A stretch of DNA of 64,000 bases from JAUWKC01 sp035529895 (GTDB lineage: Bacteria; Planctomycetota; Phycisphaerae; Sedimentisphaerales; Anaerobacaceae). The position numbers and the translations under genes are program-made. The stretch is taken from positions 113,134 to 177,133 of the forward strand of contig DATKVV010000014.1 in the NCBI GenBank assembly GCA_035529895.1. The letters are read 5' to 3'. Below, piece after piece: positions 51,516 through 61,259 of this stretch; the stretch's first letter is position 1; each line of letters begins with the position of its first letter. Below the pieces are notes generated by a model that saw only the letters and a program-made list of their open reading frames with translations, was not told the DNA's origin and searched no databases.

Positions 51516-52886
51516 TTAAAAAATGGTCCCATTCACGGATTTAGCTCGCTTCAAAACTTGAATTACCAAGAGGCAATTCAAGAACATATGGTTAAACTCA
51601 GCAACAGCAACGGCCCAAACATATCCGCGGGCACCATAATGCGGCACCATAAGCAATGTCCCGCCGAGAACTACCGCACCCCACACGACATGGACTCCAA
51701 AGTTCCACCAGAGTTTTCCCATAGCCGGCATTACTTGTGTAACAACGTCGTTGACGGCCCGGAAGAATCCTGATCCGACCAGAATGACCATCATGTCCCA
51801 ATCCCCTGTAAAGTTTCGGCCATAGAGACGAAGAATCCACGGACTTAAAATCATTATTGGGATAGCTGCGATAAGAGCTGTTCCACCATTGAGGCCGATG
51901 TTGGCCCACAGCGCCCTGACAAACCGATGATAGTCATTCGCGCCTTTGAGCTTCGACAGCAGCGGAAGCGTAACCCGCCTGACCGCTCCGGGAATGAACA
52001 ATACGGTCTCTCGCCAACGCATAGCAACGCTAAATCCGCCCAAGTCTCCTAATCCCCCCGGAATGTTCGCAACGACTGCCTGGCTGAGTACGGAAGTGGG
52101 CCCGATCGCTGCGGCAGTCAGTAAACTCGGAAGCCCGTAACTCCAAAGTATACTACGTTCGCGCCATATGCCCTCCATGCCAAGTGGCACGTTATTCTCG
52201 CGGCTTTTTCTAGCCGTTGCGATTATACACAAGAACATTGCTGTGACTTGAGAAATCGCCATTCCTATGACAGTTCCCACTAGCCCCAACCCCAGGGTCA
52301 GAAGTGGAGCTATGGCAAAAAGGACGACACCTTGTACAAGATTGATCTTCGCAATGCAACGAAAATCCTCAAACCCGGCCAACGCTCCTTGGAGTATCTG
52401 AGTGAGAACCATGCAAAGCAGAATAATGCTGGCCAGCATCAGTGGAACAAGCAATTCCGGCACGTTATAGAGGTTATTGGCTAGCCACCTCGCCAGGCCG
52501 AGGCACACCAGAGTCATTGCGCTTACACTTACCAACCCGGTGAGGAGGATGAGCGAAAGTGTTCGGCCGGCTCTAAGTGGGTCAGTTGTCCTTAGTTCAG
52601 CCACATGTTTCGTCGCGCTAAGCGCCATGCCAAAACTGGCAAAATGGGCAAACATGGAGATAGTAATTAGAATTAGTCCCCACTGCCCGAAACCTGCTTT
52701 GCCCAGGATTCGAGCGACAATTATACTGCAGACGAGCGTGAAACTTCGCGAGAATATCGCTCCCGCCAGCGACCAGAAAGCACCCAATAACAGCAAATGT
52801 CGTAAGCTGCCCCTCGGTAGATAGCGGCAACCAAGTTCCCGCAACCAAGAAATTACGTCGCTGGACTTTCCGATAGGCTTTCCCAT
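51516..52886 (-). CDS. Wzx-like flippase (polysaccharide biosynthesis protein)
   Basis: A 456-residue MOP-superfamily membrane protein with about 12-14 helices. Typical stretches are GAIFSRSFTLVCSIIVARILG near the start with GFGQWGLI, and LTLGLGLVGTVIGMAIS mid-way. It would flip lipid-linked repeat units to the outer face for Wzy polymerisation. The start is the ATG at 52884-52886; an in-frame TTG precedes it by one codon. The neighbouring methyltransferase gene upstream is broken. Confidence 0.87.
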   Translation of the reverse strand: MGKPIGKSSDVISWLRELGCRYLPRGSLRHLLLLGAFWSLAGAIFSRSFTLVCSIIVARILGKAGFGQWGLILITISMFAHFASFGMALSATKHVAELRTTDPLRAGRTLSLILLTGLVSVSAMTLVCLGLARWLANNLYNVPELLVPLMLASIILLCMVLTQILQGALAGFEDFRCIAKINLVQGVVLFAIAPLLTLGLGLVGTVIGMAISQVTAMFLCIIATARKSRENNVPLGMEGIWRERSILWSYGLPSLLTAAAIGPTSVLSQAVVANIPGGLGDLGGFSVAMRWRETVLFIPGAVRRVTLPLLSKLKGANDYHRFVRALWANIGLNGGTALIAAIPIMILSPWILRLYGRNFTGDWDMMVILVGSGFFRAVNDVVTQVMPAMGKLWWNFGVHVVWGAVVLGGTLLMVPHYGARGYVWAVAVAEFNHMFLNCLLVIQVLKRAKSVNGTIF

Positions 52887-53015
52887 CAAAAAGAACGCCT
52901 TCCGCTGTTTCCCTTGCTTTCCTCGAATGAGTTGCTTCTCGCTGCCATCTGGAGAATTAGCGCTTTCTAAAAACTATAAGCACGGTGTCACCGCGCAACA
53001 GCGCCAACATCACTC

Positions 53016-53398
53016 CTATCCATCAAAATATTCATCCTCAAAATCGAGCGACCGCACGTCTGCAACGCGAACATCGAGGTTGGGCAAAACCTGTCTGATC
53101 TTGGTAATCGTCTTCAGGTCGAAATCAACACCAATAGGTTGATAGCCCCAATACCCATTGCATCAACAAGATGACCGCAACCGCCTTCAAGAACTCTGCT
53201 GTTTTTCCGGGGCAAATATTTCCTGAGAATATGCGAATACCATTCACATTCCGGGATTGTTCTCGCCTTCTTCAACTCCTCCGTTCGCCACTGTCGGCTC
53301 CGGTATTCCGGCGTTGCTTCTTCCTTCAGAAAAAGCAACTTCTTGCCCTGGGGCCAATAATACGTTGCCCACTCCTGCTTTCGCTGTTTCCGACACAC
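53016..53398 (-). pseudogene. Broken SAM-dependent methyltransferase gene
   Basis: Two frames together encode the first 125 or so residues of a class I methyltransferase. The first gives RWRTEEL-like N-terminal helices and motif I (SRVLEGGCGHLVDAM). After a one-base shift near 53155 the second gives WGYQPIGVDFD (motif II) and VRVADVRSLDFEDEYFDG. A TAG then ends the frame before the catalytic core, and no continuation is seen in any frame downstream. So the gene has both a frameshift and a 3' truncation. The frameshift is in a G-rich run and could be a read error, but the truncation is real. Confidence 0.7.
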
Positions 53399-53500
53399 AC
53401 GCTGTTTACACCAAAACCAAGCCTCGTTACTTGCAGGGGGGACTCACTACCATTACTAATGCAATCGAGGCAAACTCAACAAGTCGGAAAAATCTTATGT

Positions 53501-55168
53501 TTATTTCGCCCCTATCACCAGCGGGCGACTGTACCCAAACGGCGCTATTACCCGTGTGATGGGAAATCCGTTTCGTTTGACGACCGCCAGATTATATTCT
53601 ACCGACGCCTTATCATATACATGGGGATCGCTTCTGCCTATGTTCATTTCAGTGTTACATTGGAGCACAAAGAAATCCGTTATAGTGCTTATATGCCGGA
53701 CCAAGCGAGCGATAGAGTCATCATCAAGATAATAAATCGAACACAACGCCATAACTATATCGAATTCACCCAAAATCATCGCTTGCACCCTTCTCATATC
53801 CGCCTGAATATACTTGAAATTGTATTGCCGGTTATCGGACCACTCGAAAACTGCCTGAACAAAGTTCCCCTGGGCTATATATTTACCGTCTAACTCAAAG
53901 CCTATCACCTCGCTGGCACCGCTGCGCAGCAGCTGAATTCCATTGTAAGCATTATTGGCCCCCAGATCCAAAATACGCTTCCCCGACAGCTCAGGCAGAT
54001 TGTGCTTCAAGATATAGTGCCAACGCCCATAGCCCGCATCCACACTCCAAATACTGCCCATTCGCAAGCCAAATCCAAAATAGACGGGCGCGTAGACCTG
54101 ATCTCTTTTGACACCTTTGATCTTCTCTGTGATTATTTTGTAGGTCAGCTTTTCGGTATTAAAATGCAAATTGAATTGTTCAACATCCTGATCACGAAGA
54201 ACTCTGAGCACAAATTCCCCCAGTTTAGGGTAGTACCGCGCATATTCAAAATCAACCAGAAATGGTTTGCCTGTCCTTTTCTCAATAATTACATTGCCGT
54301 ACTTTACGTCGTTATATATGAAAGAACACCGATGGATTTTGGCCAGTTCCGCAAACAAAGCTTCCACAAATTGGGGGTCGACTGCTCTATGCAAGACACG
54401 TTTACCTTCTTGCACACGCTTAAGCCACCGTGTCTTTGGGTCAAGGCTCATAAAATCCCGGCTGTCGTCCACATCACGGTCACGCAAAATAGCACCCCGT
54501 TTGGCTAATTCTTCACGGAGTACCCGACCAAGGATGTATGAGACAGTCAGGGTCAAATTATCAAAATCAACATCTATTATGGCCGGTACATTACAGCCAG
54601 CCAGCCCGAGTTGATGAAGGGCTCTTATCTCATATAAAAAGGCCAGCTTGTCTTCTTTGTAGTGCTTTTGTACCCCAACATATTCATCGATAGCAACCAC
54701 TTCGAGAGTGAAGCGATTTCTTGCCATGAAGTCCTTTTCAGAAATGAGCGGTACATTGGGGATCATGCCCCAGTGGGAAAGGAAGAATCCATCTTGGTCT
54801 ATCTCCGCGATAACAACACTCTTTTCATTTTGGCTGGCTTCCCTAAGCGACCTCAGTGTTTTAGGGTCCAATCCCAGTTCGTCTATTTTCGCTCTGTACC
54901 CTTTCCTCCCAGTCTCCAACAACTCCTCCCTGTGCAATCTCCAATAGCGCATCTCTCTCTCTGCACGCCAACACAGTTGCATTAACTTCTGCAGCTTGCA
55001 ATAAGATTTCGCATAAATTGGCAGTATCTTCACCAGGAAAGGCAAAACAAAGTAAACGTGGAATACGTAAAGCGAATGTACCACCCCATTTCTTGTCAGA
55101 ACAATGGGAATTTTGAGCATTCTCCTAAACGTTCTATTCATATCAACAACAGAATTCTTCCGCCCCAC
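53501..55168 (-). CDS. Kinase-methyltransferase fusion (WbdD-like activities, reversed order)
   Basis: A 555-residue two-domain protein. Residues 155-350 are a protein-kinase-like/lipopolysaccharide-kinase fold: Lys168 (VQKHY), Glu180 (FLYEIRAL), catalytic loop YNDVKYGNV (285-293; Asp287, Asn292) and metal-binding DFE (306-308). Residues 370-555 are a class I methyltransferase with motif I ILDLGANNAYNG (399-410) and GFELDG (423-428). Residues 1-150 are hydrophobic to amphipathic and may bind the membrane. WbdD proteins that cap O-polysaccharide chains with methyl phosphate have the same two activities in the opposite order. The start is GTG as read; an ATG nine codons in is possible. Confidence 0.8.
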   Translation of the reverse strand: MGRKNSVVDMNRTFRRMLKIPIVLTRNGVVHSLYVFHVYFVLPFLVKILPIYAKSYCKLQKLMQLCWRAEREMRYWRLHREELLETGRKGYRAKIDELGLDPKTLRSLREASQNEKSVVIAEIDQDGFFLSHWGMIPNVPLISEKDFMARNRFTLEVVAIDEYVGVQKHYKEDKLAFLYEIRALHQLGLAGCNVPAIIDVDFDNLTLTVSYILGRVLREELAKRGAILRDRDVDDSRDFMSLDPKTRWLKRVQEGKRVLHRAVDPQFVEALFAELAKIHRCSFIYNDVKYGNVIIEKRTGKPFLVDFEYARYYPKLGEFVLRVLRDQDVEQFNLHFNTEKLTYKIITEKIKGVKRDQVYAPVYFGFGLRMGSIWSVDAGYGRWHYILKHNLPELSGKRILDLGANNAYNGIQLLRSGASEVIGFELDGKYIAQGNFVQAVFEWSDNRQYNFKYIQADMRRVQAMILGEFDIVMALCSIYYLDDDSIARLVRHISTITDFFVLQCNTEMNIGRSDPHVYDKASVEYNLAVVKRNGFPITRVIAPFGYSRPLVIGAK

Positions 55169-55197
55169 TGAGATTATTCACAAACCATAACCGACCG

Positions 55198-56763
55198 TCA
55201 CTTTCCTTTGAGGAGGTTTTTGGCACCCGGCGGGGCCTCAGTCCTCGAATGTACGTCATAACCTAGTGATCTGAACTCTTCGAAGGTCTTATTGCTGCCG
55301 CCAAAGTAGAATGTCATTTCCGGAAAGTTATGGAAAGTGTTGTAATCACTTTCCAAGTTAAGTACACAGCCTTTAACCCGCTCGTAATAGAGGACGTGCA
55401 TCCAGCCGCCTGGCCCCAAATGTGCTCTATTGTTATAGAATGTGTTGCCTTTGATTTTACAATCTCTGTTGCTGTGTCTGGGCTCGGCGGCATTTCCTGA
55501 ATTCATCTGAATAATTGCGCCTGCAACGTTGCAATCCCGAATCAGGTTATTGTAGAAACCACAGTTTTTGGCGGCTTGAAACAGTATGATGTACGGACCA
55601 TCCGACAGTTCATAAATTTCATTGTTTCTCACAGTAATATCTGCCGCTTCATCAGCTATACCACCGCGGATCCAGGAAATTCCACCTATTGTAATTCCAG
55701 TACCAGGACTCAGTTTGTAAATCTTGTTCCCTTCAACGAGAGTACCTATACTGTTGTTCTTCAACATTATACCATTTAGCGGGCGTGATACATAAGGATA
55801 GTTAATCGCACCATCATGAATCTTATTGCGGCGGACTATCCAATAGTCCCCCCCTGTAATATCGATACCACTGTCTGTGAAGGCATAAATGTTGCAGTCT
55901 TCTATCAAACCGTTTTCAGAATTAAAGTAATTTGTATGACTTGAGTCATCAGGGTTGTTATAGTCAGCCGGTCTGGCCCCCCACACTTTTATTCCGTTGG
56001 AAAAACAATTCCTGAATGTGCAGTTCTTAAGTTCAATGTAGTCAGTTCCGATGACTATTGGATAGTAGCCGCCCTCGATAATCAGCCCCTCAAAAGTCAA
56101 ATAATCCGCTTCTTCCTCGTCACTTAAGGGGTTATGTTGCATGTCTATTGTGTTGGAACCGCCGTATACAAATTCGCAAAACTCAGTTTGATGGGTCCCA
56201 GGGTTCTTCCCATCCGTTGACCACATGTATAGCTTCATGTCTAACACGCTCCTGGCCCATTGCCCCGGACCCACCAAATCGTTTGGGCCACCATTCTCAT
56301 CAGGTCTCGTCATCAGCTTCAGCGGAATACCATCCTCCGAACAATGTGGGATTCTTTGCACTTTCGCAAGTTTCAAGTACTGCTTTGAAAGCTGTGTCCA
56401 GTAAATCTTTGTATCGCCTACTCTGTGCCAATCGCTTGGGTCATCTCTTAATTTCATGCACGTTATTACTGCAGTTTCTCCTGGATAGGATTTGAATGTT
56501 ATTCTGGCATCTTTGGTAGCTTTATGTGAAAAGTACCAGCTCTCGATCGTTCTTTCCTGTCGGTAGATCCCTTCTCTAAAATATACGGTGTCCCCCGGTT
56601 TGGCACTTTTGAATCCCTTTGTTACGCTCTTCCAGGGGGTGCCTACTGAACCATCGTTCTTGTCGTTGCCGTACGGTGCTACATAATAAGTTGACCCCAT
56701 CGCGGTACTGAAAAGCAACAGCAGAATACCGGCGCCTATAATTAAGCGGATTATTTCTATCAC
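55198..56763 (-). CDS. Secreted right-handed parallel beta-helix protein
   Basis: An exported beta-helix protein of about 521 aa. The start is set at the GTG at 56761-56763 because a strong AAAGGAGG lies 5 nt upstream and it leads directly into a signal peptide ending AMGS; the longer frame adds 24 residues without a site. The mature part opens with YYVAPYGNDKNDGSVGTPW, the usual start of DUF1565/pectate-lyase-like helices, and shows repeated coils such as IEDCNIYAFTDSGIDITGG and NGIMLKNNSIGTLVEGNKI. It may be a polysaccharide lyase, epimerase or binding protein working on the polymer made by this locus. No catalytic residues can be assigned. Confidence 0.85.
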   Translation of the reverse strand: MIEIIRLIIGAGILLLLFSTAMGSTYYVAPYGNDKNDGSVGTPWKSVTKGFKSAKPGDTVYFREGIYRQERTIESWYFSHKATKDARITFKSYPGETAVITCMKLRDDPSDWHRVGDTKIYWTQLSKQYLKLAKVQRIPHCSEDGIPLKLMTRPDENGGPNDLVGPGQWARSVLDMKLYMWSTDGKNPGTHQTEFCEFVYGGSNTIDMQHNPLSDEEEADYLTFEGLIIEGGYYPIVIGTDYIELKNCTFRNCFSNGIKVWGARPADYNNPDDSSHTNYFNSENGLIEDCNIYAFTDSGIDITGGDYWIVRRNKIHDGAINYPYVSRPLNGIMLKNNSIGTLVEGNKIYKLSPGTGITIGGISWIRGGIADEAADITVRNNEIYELSDGPYIILFQAAKNCGFYNNLIRDCNVAGAIIQMNSGNAAEPRHSNRDCKIKGNTFYNNRAHLGPGGWMHVLYYERVKGCVLNLESDYNTFHNFPEMTFYFGGSNKTFEEFRSLGYDVHSRTEAPPGAKNLLKGK

Positions 56764-56831
56764 AATACCTCCTTTGTTGTTATGGAATAGCACAGACATA
56801 AGGTTATTGTTTTTGTGTACGATACGCCAAG

Positions 56832-57932
56832 TCATTTTGGGAATATCGAAATAACCTTCGCCACATAGGCCTTCATCTCCTCCGTCAATTCCGGGTAAAT
56901 CGGCAGGGCAAGCACTTTTTCTGCGGCTTGTTCGGCCTCGGGCAAGTCGCCTTCCTTATAGCCCAAATACCTAAAGCACTCGTTCATGTGCAGCGGAATC
57001 GGATAGTAAATCGCGTAGCCTATGCCTATCTCTCGCAAGTGGGCCGCCAATTCATCCCGTCGCGGCACCCGAATGCAGTACTGGTTATAAATGGAAACAC
57101 AGTCCGCTCTGACGACCGGCGTCACGACGGGCGAGCCCGCGAATTTCTCATCATAGTACACGGCATTCGCCCTCCTTGCCTGCGACCATTCATCCAAGTG
57201 CGGCAGTTTCACCAGCAGCGCCGCCGCCTGAACCGCATCCAGCCGAAAGTTGCCGCCGATATATTTGTATTCGTACTGCGAGCTCTGGCCGTGGTTGCGC
57301 ATCATCACCATACGCCTATACAACTGCTCGTCGTTGGTCACAATCATTCCGCCGTCGCCGATACCACCGAGGTTCTTGCTCGGATAAAAGCTGAAACATC
57401 CCGCCGTGCCGATGCTCCCAGCCTTTCTGCCCTTGTAGGTGCTCGATATCGACTGGGCCGCGTCCTCAATAACCGCCAGCCCATACTTATTCGCAACTTC
57501 CATAATCGGATCCATATCCGCCATTTGCCCGAACAAGTGAACCGGCATAATCGCCCTGGTCTTTTCCGTAACCGCCGACTCGATAAGCGCCGGATTTATG
57601 TTGAAAGTCCTCGGCTCGATATCCACAAATACCGGCTTTGCCCCCACACGCGCGATGCAGCCGGCGGTGGCAAAAAACGTAAAAGGCGTGGTAATCACCT
57701 CGTCGCCCGCCCCGATATCCAGGCTCATCAGGCAGTTCAAAATCGCATCGGTCCCGCTCGAAACGCCCACCGCGAATTTGCAGTCGCTTATCGCCGCTAT
57801 CTTCGCTTCCAGCTCGGCCACCTTCGGCCCGCCAATGCACTGCTGTGATTCGACCACCGCGCAAACGGCCGCCAAAAGCTCATCCTTAATAGTCGCGTAT
57901 TGTGCCTTCAAGTCCAATAGAGGAACCTCCAT
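56832..57932 (-). CDS. DegT/DnrJ/EryC1/StrS aminotransferase
   Basis: A PLP-dependent sugar aminotransferase of 366 aa. The start is the ATG at 57930-57932 with AGGAG seven bases upstream; an upstream in-frame ATG is less well placed. Signature segments are VGVSSGTDAI (55-64), EDAAQ (156-160) and FSFYPSKNLGG with PLP-binding Lys186, then the GDGGMI loop. It should transfer an amino group from glutamate to a keto-sugar nucleotide, supplying an amino sugar for the repeat unit. Confidence 0.93.
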   Translation of the reverse strand: MEVPLLDLKAQYATIKDELLAAVCAVVESQQCIGGPKVAELEAKIAAISDCKFAVGVSSGTDAILNCLMSLDIGAGDEVITTPFTFFATAGCIARVGAKPVFVDIEPRTFNINPALIESAVTEKTRAIMPVHLFGQMADMDPIMEVANKYGLAVIEDAAQSISSTYKGRKAGSIGTAGCFSFYPSKNLGGIGDGGMIVTNDEQLYRRMVMMRNHGQSSQYEYKYIGGNFRLDAVQAAALLVKLPHLDEWSQARRANAVYYDEKFAGSPVVTPVVRADCVSIYNQYCIRVPRRDELAAHLREIGIGYAIYYPIPLHMNECFRYLGYKEGDLPEAEQAAEKVLALPIYPELTEEMKAYVAKVISIFPK

Positions 57933-58079
57933 ATTCACTCTCCTGTCTGTATTAGTAACCATCATACCTGAATTTCTCTGTTGTGCGTTTCATTTCGAAA
58001 TACGAGCCGATTGCCGCACAGGCCCTTCGGCTGAAAGAAGTCTTTTGCCTGCCTCACGGGAGCATTTGAGTCTTCACCT

Positions 58080-59675
58080 TTAGCTAGGATTAGCCGCACG
58101 CCCTTTGTCCCCGACTGCTTTCCACAGAACGCCTTTTTGGACAAAATCACACCGGTCAAGAAGGAATTCCGGGCAGTAGCTCCTTAACGGCGACACCACA
58201 TACAGCGCACAGTCATTCATCAGGCCGCCAACCGTATCCTCATCGAGAACCGGAGCATTCTCACTCCGATAGTAATGCGACACTATTCTCACATCCGGCC
58301 GCTTTCCCTGGACCTCCTGCACATACAAAAGCGTATGCACAACCGTCGAATCCGCCCAGATTATCGCGTCTTTCTCAACCATCTCCAGCGCCTCGTCGGC
58401 AAATCTCTGCGCCCCCCGACAGCCCGTCTTCCACGGCTGCAGAAAATACGCATATTCGTCGCGATAAGGCCTTTGCCTTCTCTGGCCGAGAGATTTGTAT
58501 GTCTTTCTCGCCAGCTCGGGAGCCACACCATAAACCGGTACCGGCAGCAGGGCAAACGCTACAACTGCAAACACCACGGCTTTGCGGTTGTATCGCACCA
58601 GCAAAGCATCCGCTCCCAATCCGACGAACACCGCCGCCAGACAATAGAACGGCAGGAAAAATACGTACCGGTCCGCAACCGTGTACCGAAAGGCAAACAG
58701 AAAATACAACGCCGACAGCGAAAGCATAATATAGGCGAAGCTCCGGCTCGGCGCCCTTTTCCGCAGGACCCACAGCCCCACGAAGAAAAGCACGAAATTC
58801 GGCGTAGGAAAGTTGAGCAGGATAAAAGCTATGTTTTCCAACGCTATCTTCATTGAGATAGACGTGTTAAGCACCGAGCCCCGCCACAGCTTGCCAAAGG
58901 CCGCCGAGGCCAGCGTCCCCGCCACATCGCCGGACAGAATAACATTCTTTATTATCAGGTACTCGTATGCCGACGCGCCGATTGCCCACAGCGCCGCCGT
59001 AATCGCAAAATGCTTAAAAGCGATCTCCCTTCGCGCCACCAGAACCGCCAGAAACGCCGCGTAGCAGACAAAGCTGATTGCCCCCCACATGTGGTTGGCA
59101 ATCGCCAGCCCGTTAAAGAGCCCTAACAGGTATAACCACCCAACCCGCTTCGTTCGCGCATATTGCAGCAGAAATATCAGCTCGGCCAGCAGTTGTGCCG
59201 CATACAAAGTACAAACCTCGGCAATCGCCGCGTGCTGCCAGAAGGTCCACGAAACAGCCAGCGTAACCGCCCCGATCAACGCAGGCAGAATCCTGCCCAG
59301 CCACAGCCGCAAAAGCACAAACAGATTCGCGACCGCCGCCGCCGCGAACACCGCCGACATAAGATTAAGCCGGTAAAACAATTCGCTGACAGGCACATAT
59401 TTCAGAGCAATACCCAGCATCACGTAAAGCGGATGCGCCAGCGCCAGCCCCATGTCCCCTTCAATATCGTTGTGCCAGACTCGATATGCGAATAGTGCGC
59501 TGTCATGCCACAAAACCCCCGGCGCACAGGTAATAACATACAGCACCCCTGCCCCCAGCAGCACAATCAGATACGACATCCCGATGCTGACAGGTATCGC
59601 CGCTTTGCCTTCTTTGGATGGTTCTTGCACGTCAGACCAGCATAAACAGGTCGATAAAGCTTGACCGGTTGACAT
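58080..59675 (-). CDS. DUF2723-like multi-spanning membrane protein
   Basis: A 531-residue membrane protein with about ten helices in the first 390 residues and a soluble C-terminal part. The first loop GVLWHDSALFAYRVW, with HPLYVMLG after it, matches DUF2723/TMEM260-type GT-C glycosyltransferases, in which an acidic residue in this loop is functional. Later segments include FRYTVADRYVFFLPFYC. It probably uses a polyprenyl-phosphate sugar to modify protein or glycan outside the cytoplasm. AGGTAAAG precedes the ATG. It is the last gene before the divergent thioredoxin-fold gene. Confidence 0.8.
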   Translation of the reverse strand: MSTGQALSTCLCWSDVQEPSKEGKAAIPVSIGMSYLIVLLGAGVLYVITCAPGVLWHDSALFAYRVWHNDIEGDMGLALAHPLYVMLGIALKYVPVSELFYRLNLMSAVFAAAAVANLFVLLRLWLGRILPALIGAVTLAVSWTFWQHAAIAEVCTLYAAQLLAELIFLLQYARTKRVGWLYLLGLFNGLAIANHMWGAISFVCYAAFLAVLVARREIAFKHFAITAALWAIGASAYEYLIIKNVILSGDVAGTLASAAFGKLWRGSVLNTSISMKIALENIAFILLNFPTPNFVLFFVGLWVLRKRAPSRSFAYIMLSLSALYFLFAFRYTVADRYVFFLPFYCLAAVFVGLGADALLVRYNRKAVVFAVVAFALLPVPVYGVAPELARKTYKSLGQRRQRPYRDEYAYFLQPWKTGCRGAQRFADEALEMVEKDAIIWADSTVVHTLLYVQEVQGKRPDVRIVSHYYRSENAPVLDEDTVGGLMNDCALYVVSPLRSYCPEFLLDRCDFVQKGVLWKAVGDKGRAANPS

Positions 59676-59738
59676 CTTTACCTATAATTACTGCTCATTG
59701 TCCCGAAAGGATATTGGTCGTTTGGCAAGGTTCTCACG

Positions 59739-60251
59739 ATGGTCAAAGAACCCGATAGTCAGGATGTGTCACCCCGGCAGCCGGCCGCGCCCGCCGCTCC
59801 CGCCAAGACAAAGTCCTATCGAGCGCTCTGGATAGTCATACTCGTCTTCGCTGCCTTTGTGGCAACCATCTTTCTCACTCATAAAGAGGAAACCGTAAAC
59901 TGGGTCCAGGATTACCAGACCGGCCTCAAGCTCGCCCAAGAGCAAAAAAAGCCCGTTCTACTCGCCTTTTACAAACAGTTTACTCGCTTCACTACCGATA
60001 CTTTCGAGAACACCTATAACAGCCCGAAGGTCATTGAATTCGTCGAGACCAATTTCATCCCCATACTGATTAACGTCGACGAGCAGCCCAAAATCGCTGA
60101 GCAGTATAAGGTCGCTTATTATCCAACCCACTACATCAAACGCCCCGACAGCAACGACCTTTTTGGCCCTCTCGTTGGTTACGACCCCCCGGACCGTTTC
60201 ATCAAAGAGCTCAAAAACCTAATTAAGAAAATGGAATCATCCGGCAAGTAG
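59739..60251 (+). CDS. Membrane-anchored thioredoxin-fold protein without CXXC
   Basis: A 170-residue protein with a Pro/Ala-rich N-terminus, one membrane helix (about 28-46) and a thioredoxin-fold domain on the far side. The fold is shown by PVLLAFYKQFTRFTTDTFENTY and the cis-Pro region KVAYYPTHYI. Where active thioredoxins have CXXC, this one has FTRFTT, so it cannot do disulfide exchange. It is the only plus-strand gene within the polysaccharide locus. A role in binding or chaperoning is plausible; no partner can be named. Confidence 0.72.
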   Translation: MVKEPDSQDVSPRQPAAPAAPAKTKSYRALWIVILVFAAFVATIFLTHKEETVNWVQDYQTGLKLAQEQKKPVLLAFYKQFTRFTTDTFENTYNSPKVIEFVETNFIPILINVDEQPKIAEQYKVAYYPTHYIKRPDSNDLFGPLVGYDPPDRFIKELKNLIKKMESSGK

Positions 60252-60268
60252 ACAGGACGTCTTTTTTT
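60250..60268 (+). terminator. Weak intrinsic terminator after the thioredoxin-fold gene
   Basis: A short stem AGAC/GTCT with a 5-base loop is followed by a run of seven T residues right after the stop codon. The stem is short, so the call is tentative. Confidence 0.3.
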
Positions 60269-60299
60269 GTTTCCCCCACCCACAACCATCAAATATGCT

Positions 60300-61259
60300 T
60301 CAGCGCCGTGTCCTGGCCGCTGCTTTTTCCCTGTACCAATCAATCGTTGCCTTCAGTCCCTCTTCGAAGGAGGTTTTTGCCTCGAAGCCAAAGAGCTTCT
60401 TTGCCCGCGAGACGTCCAGCCGCCGTCTCGGCTGGCCGTCCGGCTTCGAAGCATCCCAGCGAATCTCCCCCTTAAAACCCGTCAGCTTCGCAACCTTTTC
60501 CGCAAGCTCTTCTATCGTTATCTCGAATCCCGCCCCGATATTGACCGGCTCCGGCCCGTTGTAGTGCTCCGTCGCCAGCAGGATTCCCTCGGCGGCGTCG
60601 GCCGCATAAATAAACTCCCGCGAGACCTTTCCCGTCCCCCAGCACTCGATATAATCATCGCCCCCTTCAATTGCATCGACGCACTTTTTTATCAACGCCG
60701 GTATCACATGACTGCTGGCAGGGTCAAAATTATCGCCCGGCCCGTAAAGATTTACAGGCAGCAAAAATATCGAATTAAAACCGTATTGCGCCCGGTAAGC
60801 CTGTGATTGGACCAGCAGCATTTTCTTCGCCAGCCCGTACGGTGCGTTAGTCTCCTCCGGATAGCCGTTCCACAGCTCCTCTTCCTTGAACGGCACCGGC
60901 GTAAATTTAGGATACGCACAAATCGTGCCGATGGCCACAAATTTTTCAATATCCCGGACTCGCGCCTGCTCTATCAGTTGAACGCCCATCATCAGGTTCT
61001 TGTAGAAAAACTCGCCCGGATGCTCGCGGTTGGCCCCGATGCCGCCGACAACCGCCGCCAGGTGAATAACAATGTCCGGCTGCATCTGCTCGTACATCCG
61101 CACAACATCATTTATGTCAACCAGGTCATAGTCCTCGATTTTCGGCACGAGAATCTGCTTGCAGCCGCGCTTTCGCAGCCCTTCCGTAACGTACCCGCCC
61201 AGAAAACCGGCGCCTCCGGTAACAACAACGCGCCTGTCGCCAAAAAAACCCCCCATCAT
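60300..61259 (-). CDS. fcl: GDP-L-fucose synthase
   Basis: Fcl/WcaG, which epimerises and reduces GDP-4-keto-6-deoxy-D-mannose to GDP-L-fucose. The 319 residues show the NAD(P)-binding GGAGFLG (15-21), the catalytic Cys114 in GTICAYP, and the Tyr141-x3-Lys145 pair (YGLAKK), plus the conserved VYGPGDNFDP-like stretch LYGPGDNFDP. Its ATG overlaps the stop of gmd (ATGA), a tightly coupled pair. With gmd it supplies GDP-fucose for the polysaccharide. Confidence 0.95.
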   Translation of the reverse strand: MMGGFFGDRRVVVTGGAGFLGGYVTEGLRKRGCKQILVPKIEDYDLVDINDVVRMYEQMQPDIVIHLAAVVGGIGANREHPGEFFYKNLMMGVQLIEQARVRDIEKFVAIGTICAYPKFTPVPFKEEELWNGYPEETNAPYGLAKKMLLVQSQAYRAQYGFNSIFLLPVNLYGPGDNFDPASSHVIPALIKKCVDAIEGGDDYIECWGTGKVSREFIYAADAAEGILLATEHYNGPEPVNIGAGFEITIEELAEKVAKLTGFKGEIRWDASKPDGQPRRRLDVSRAKKLFGFEAKTSFEEGLKATIDWYREKAAARTRR

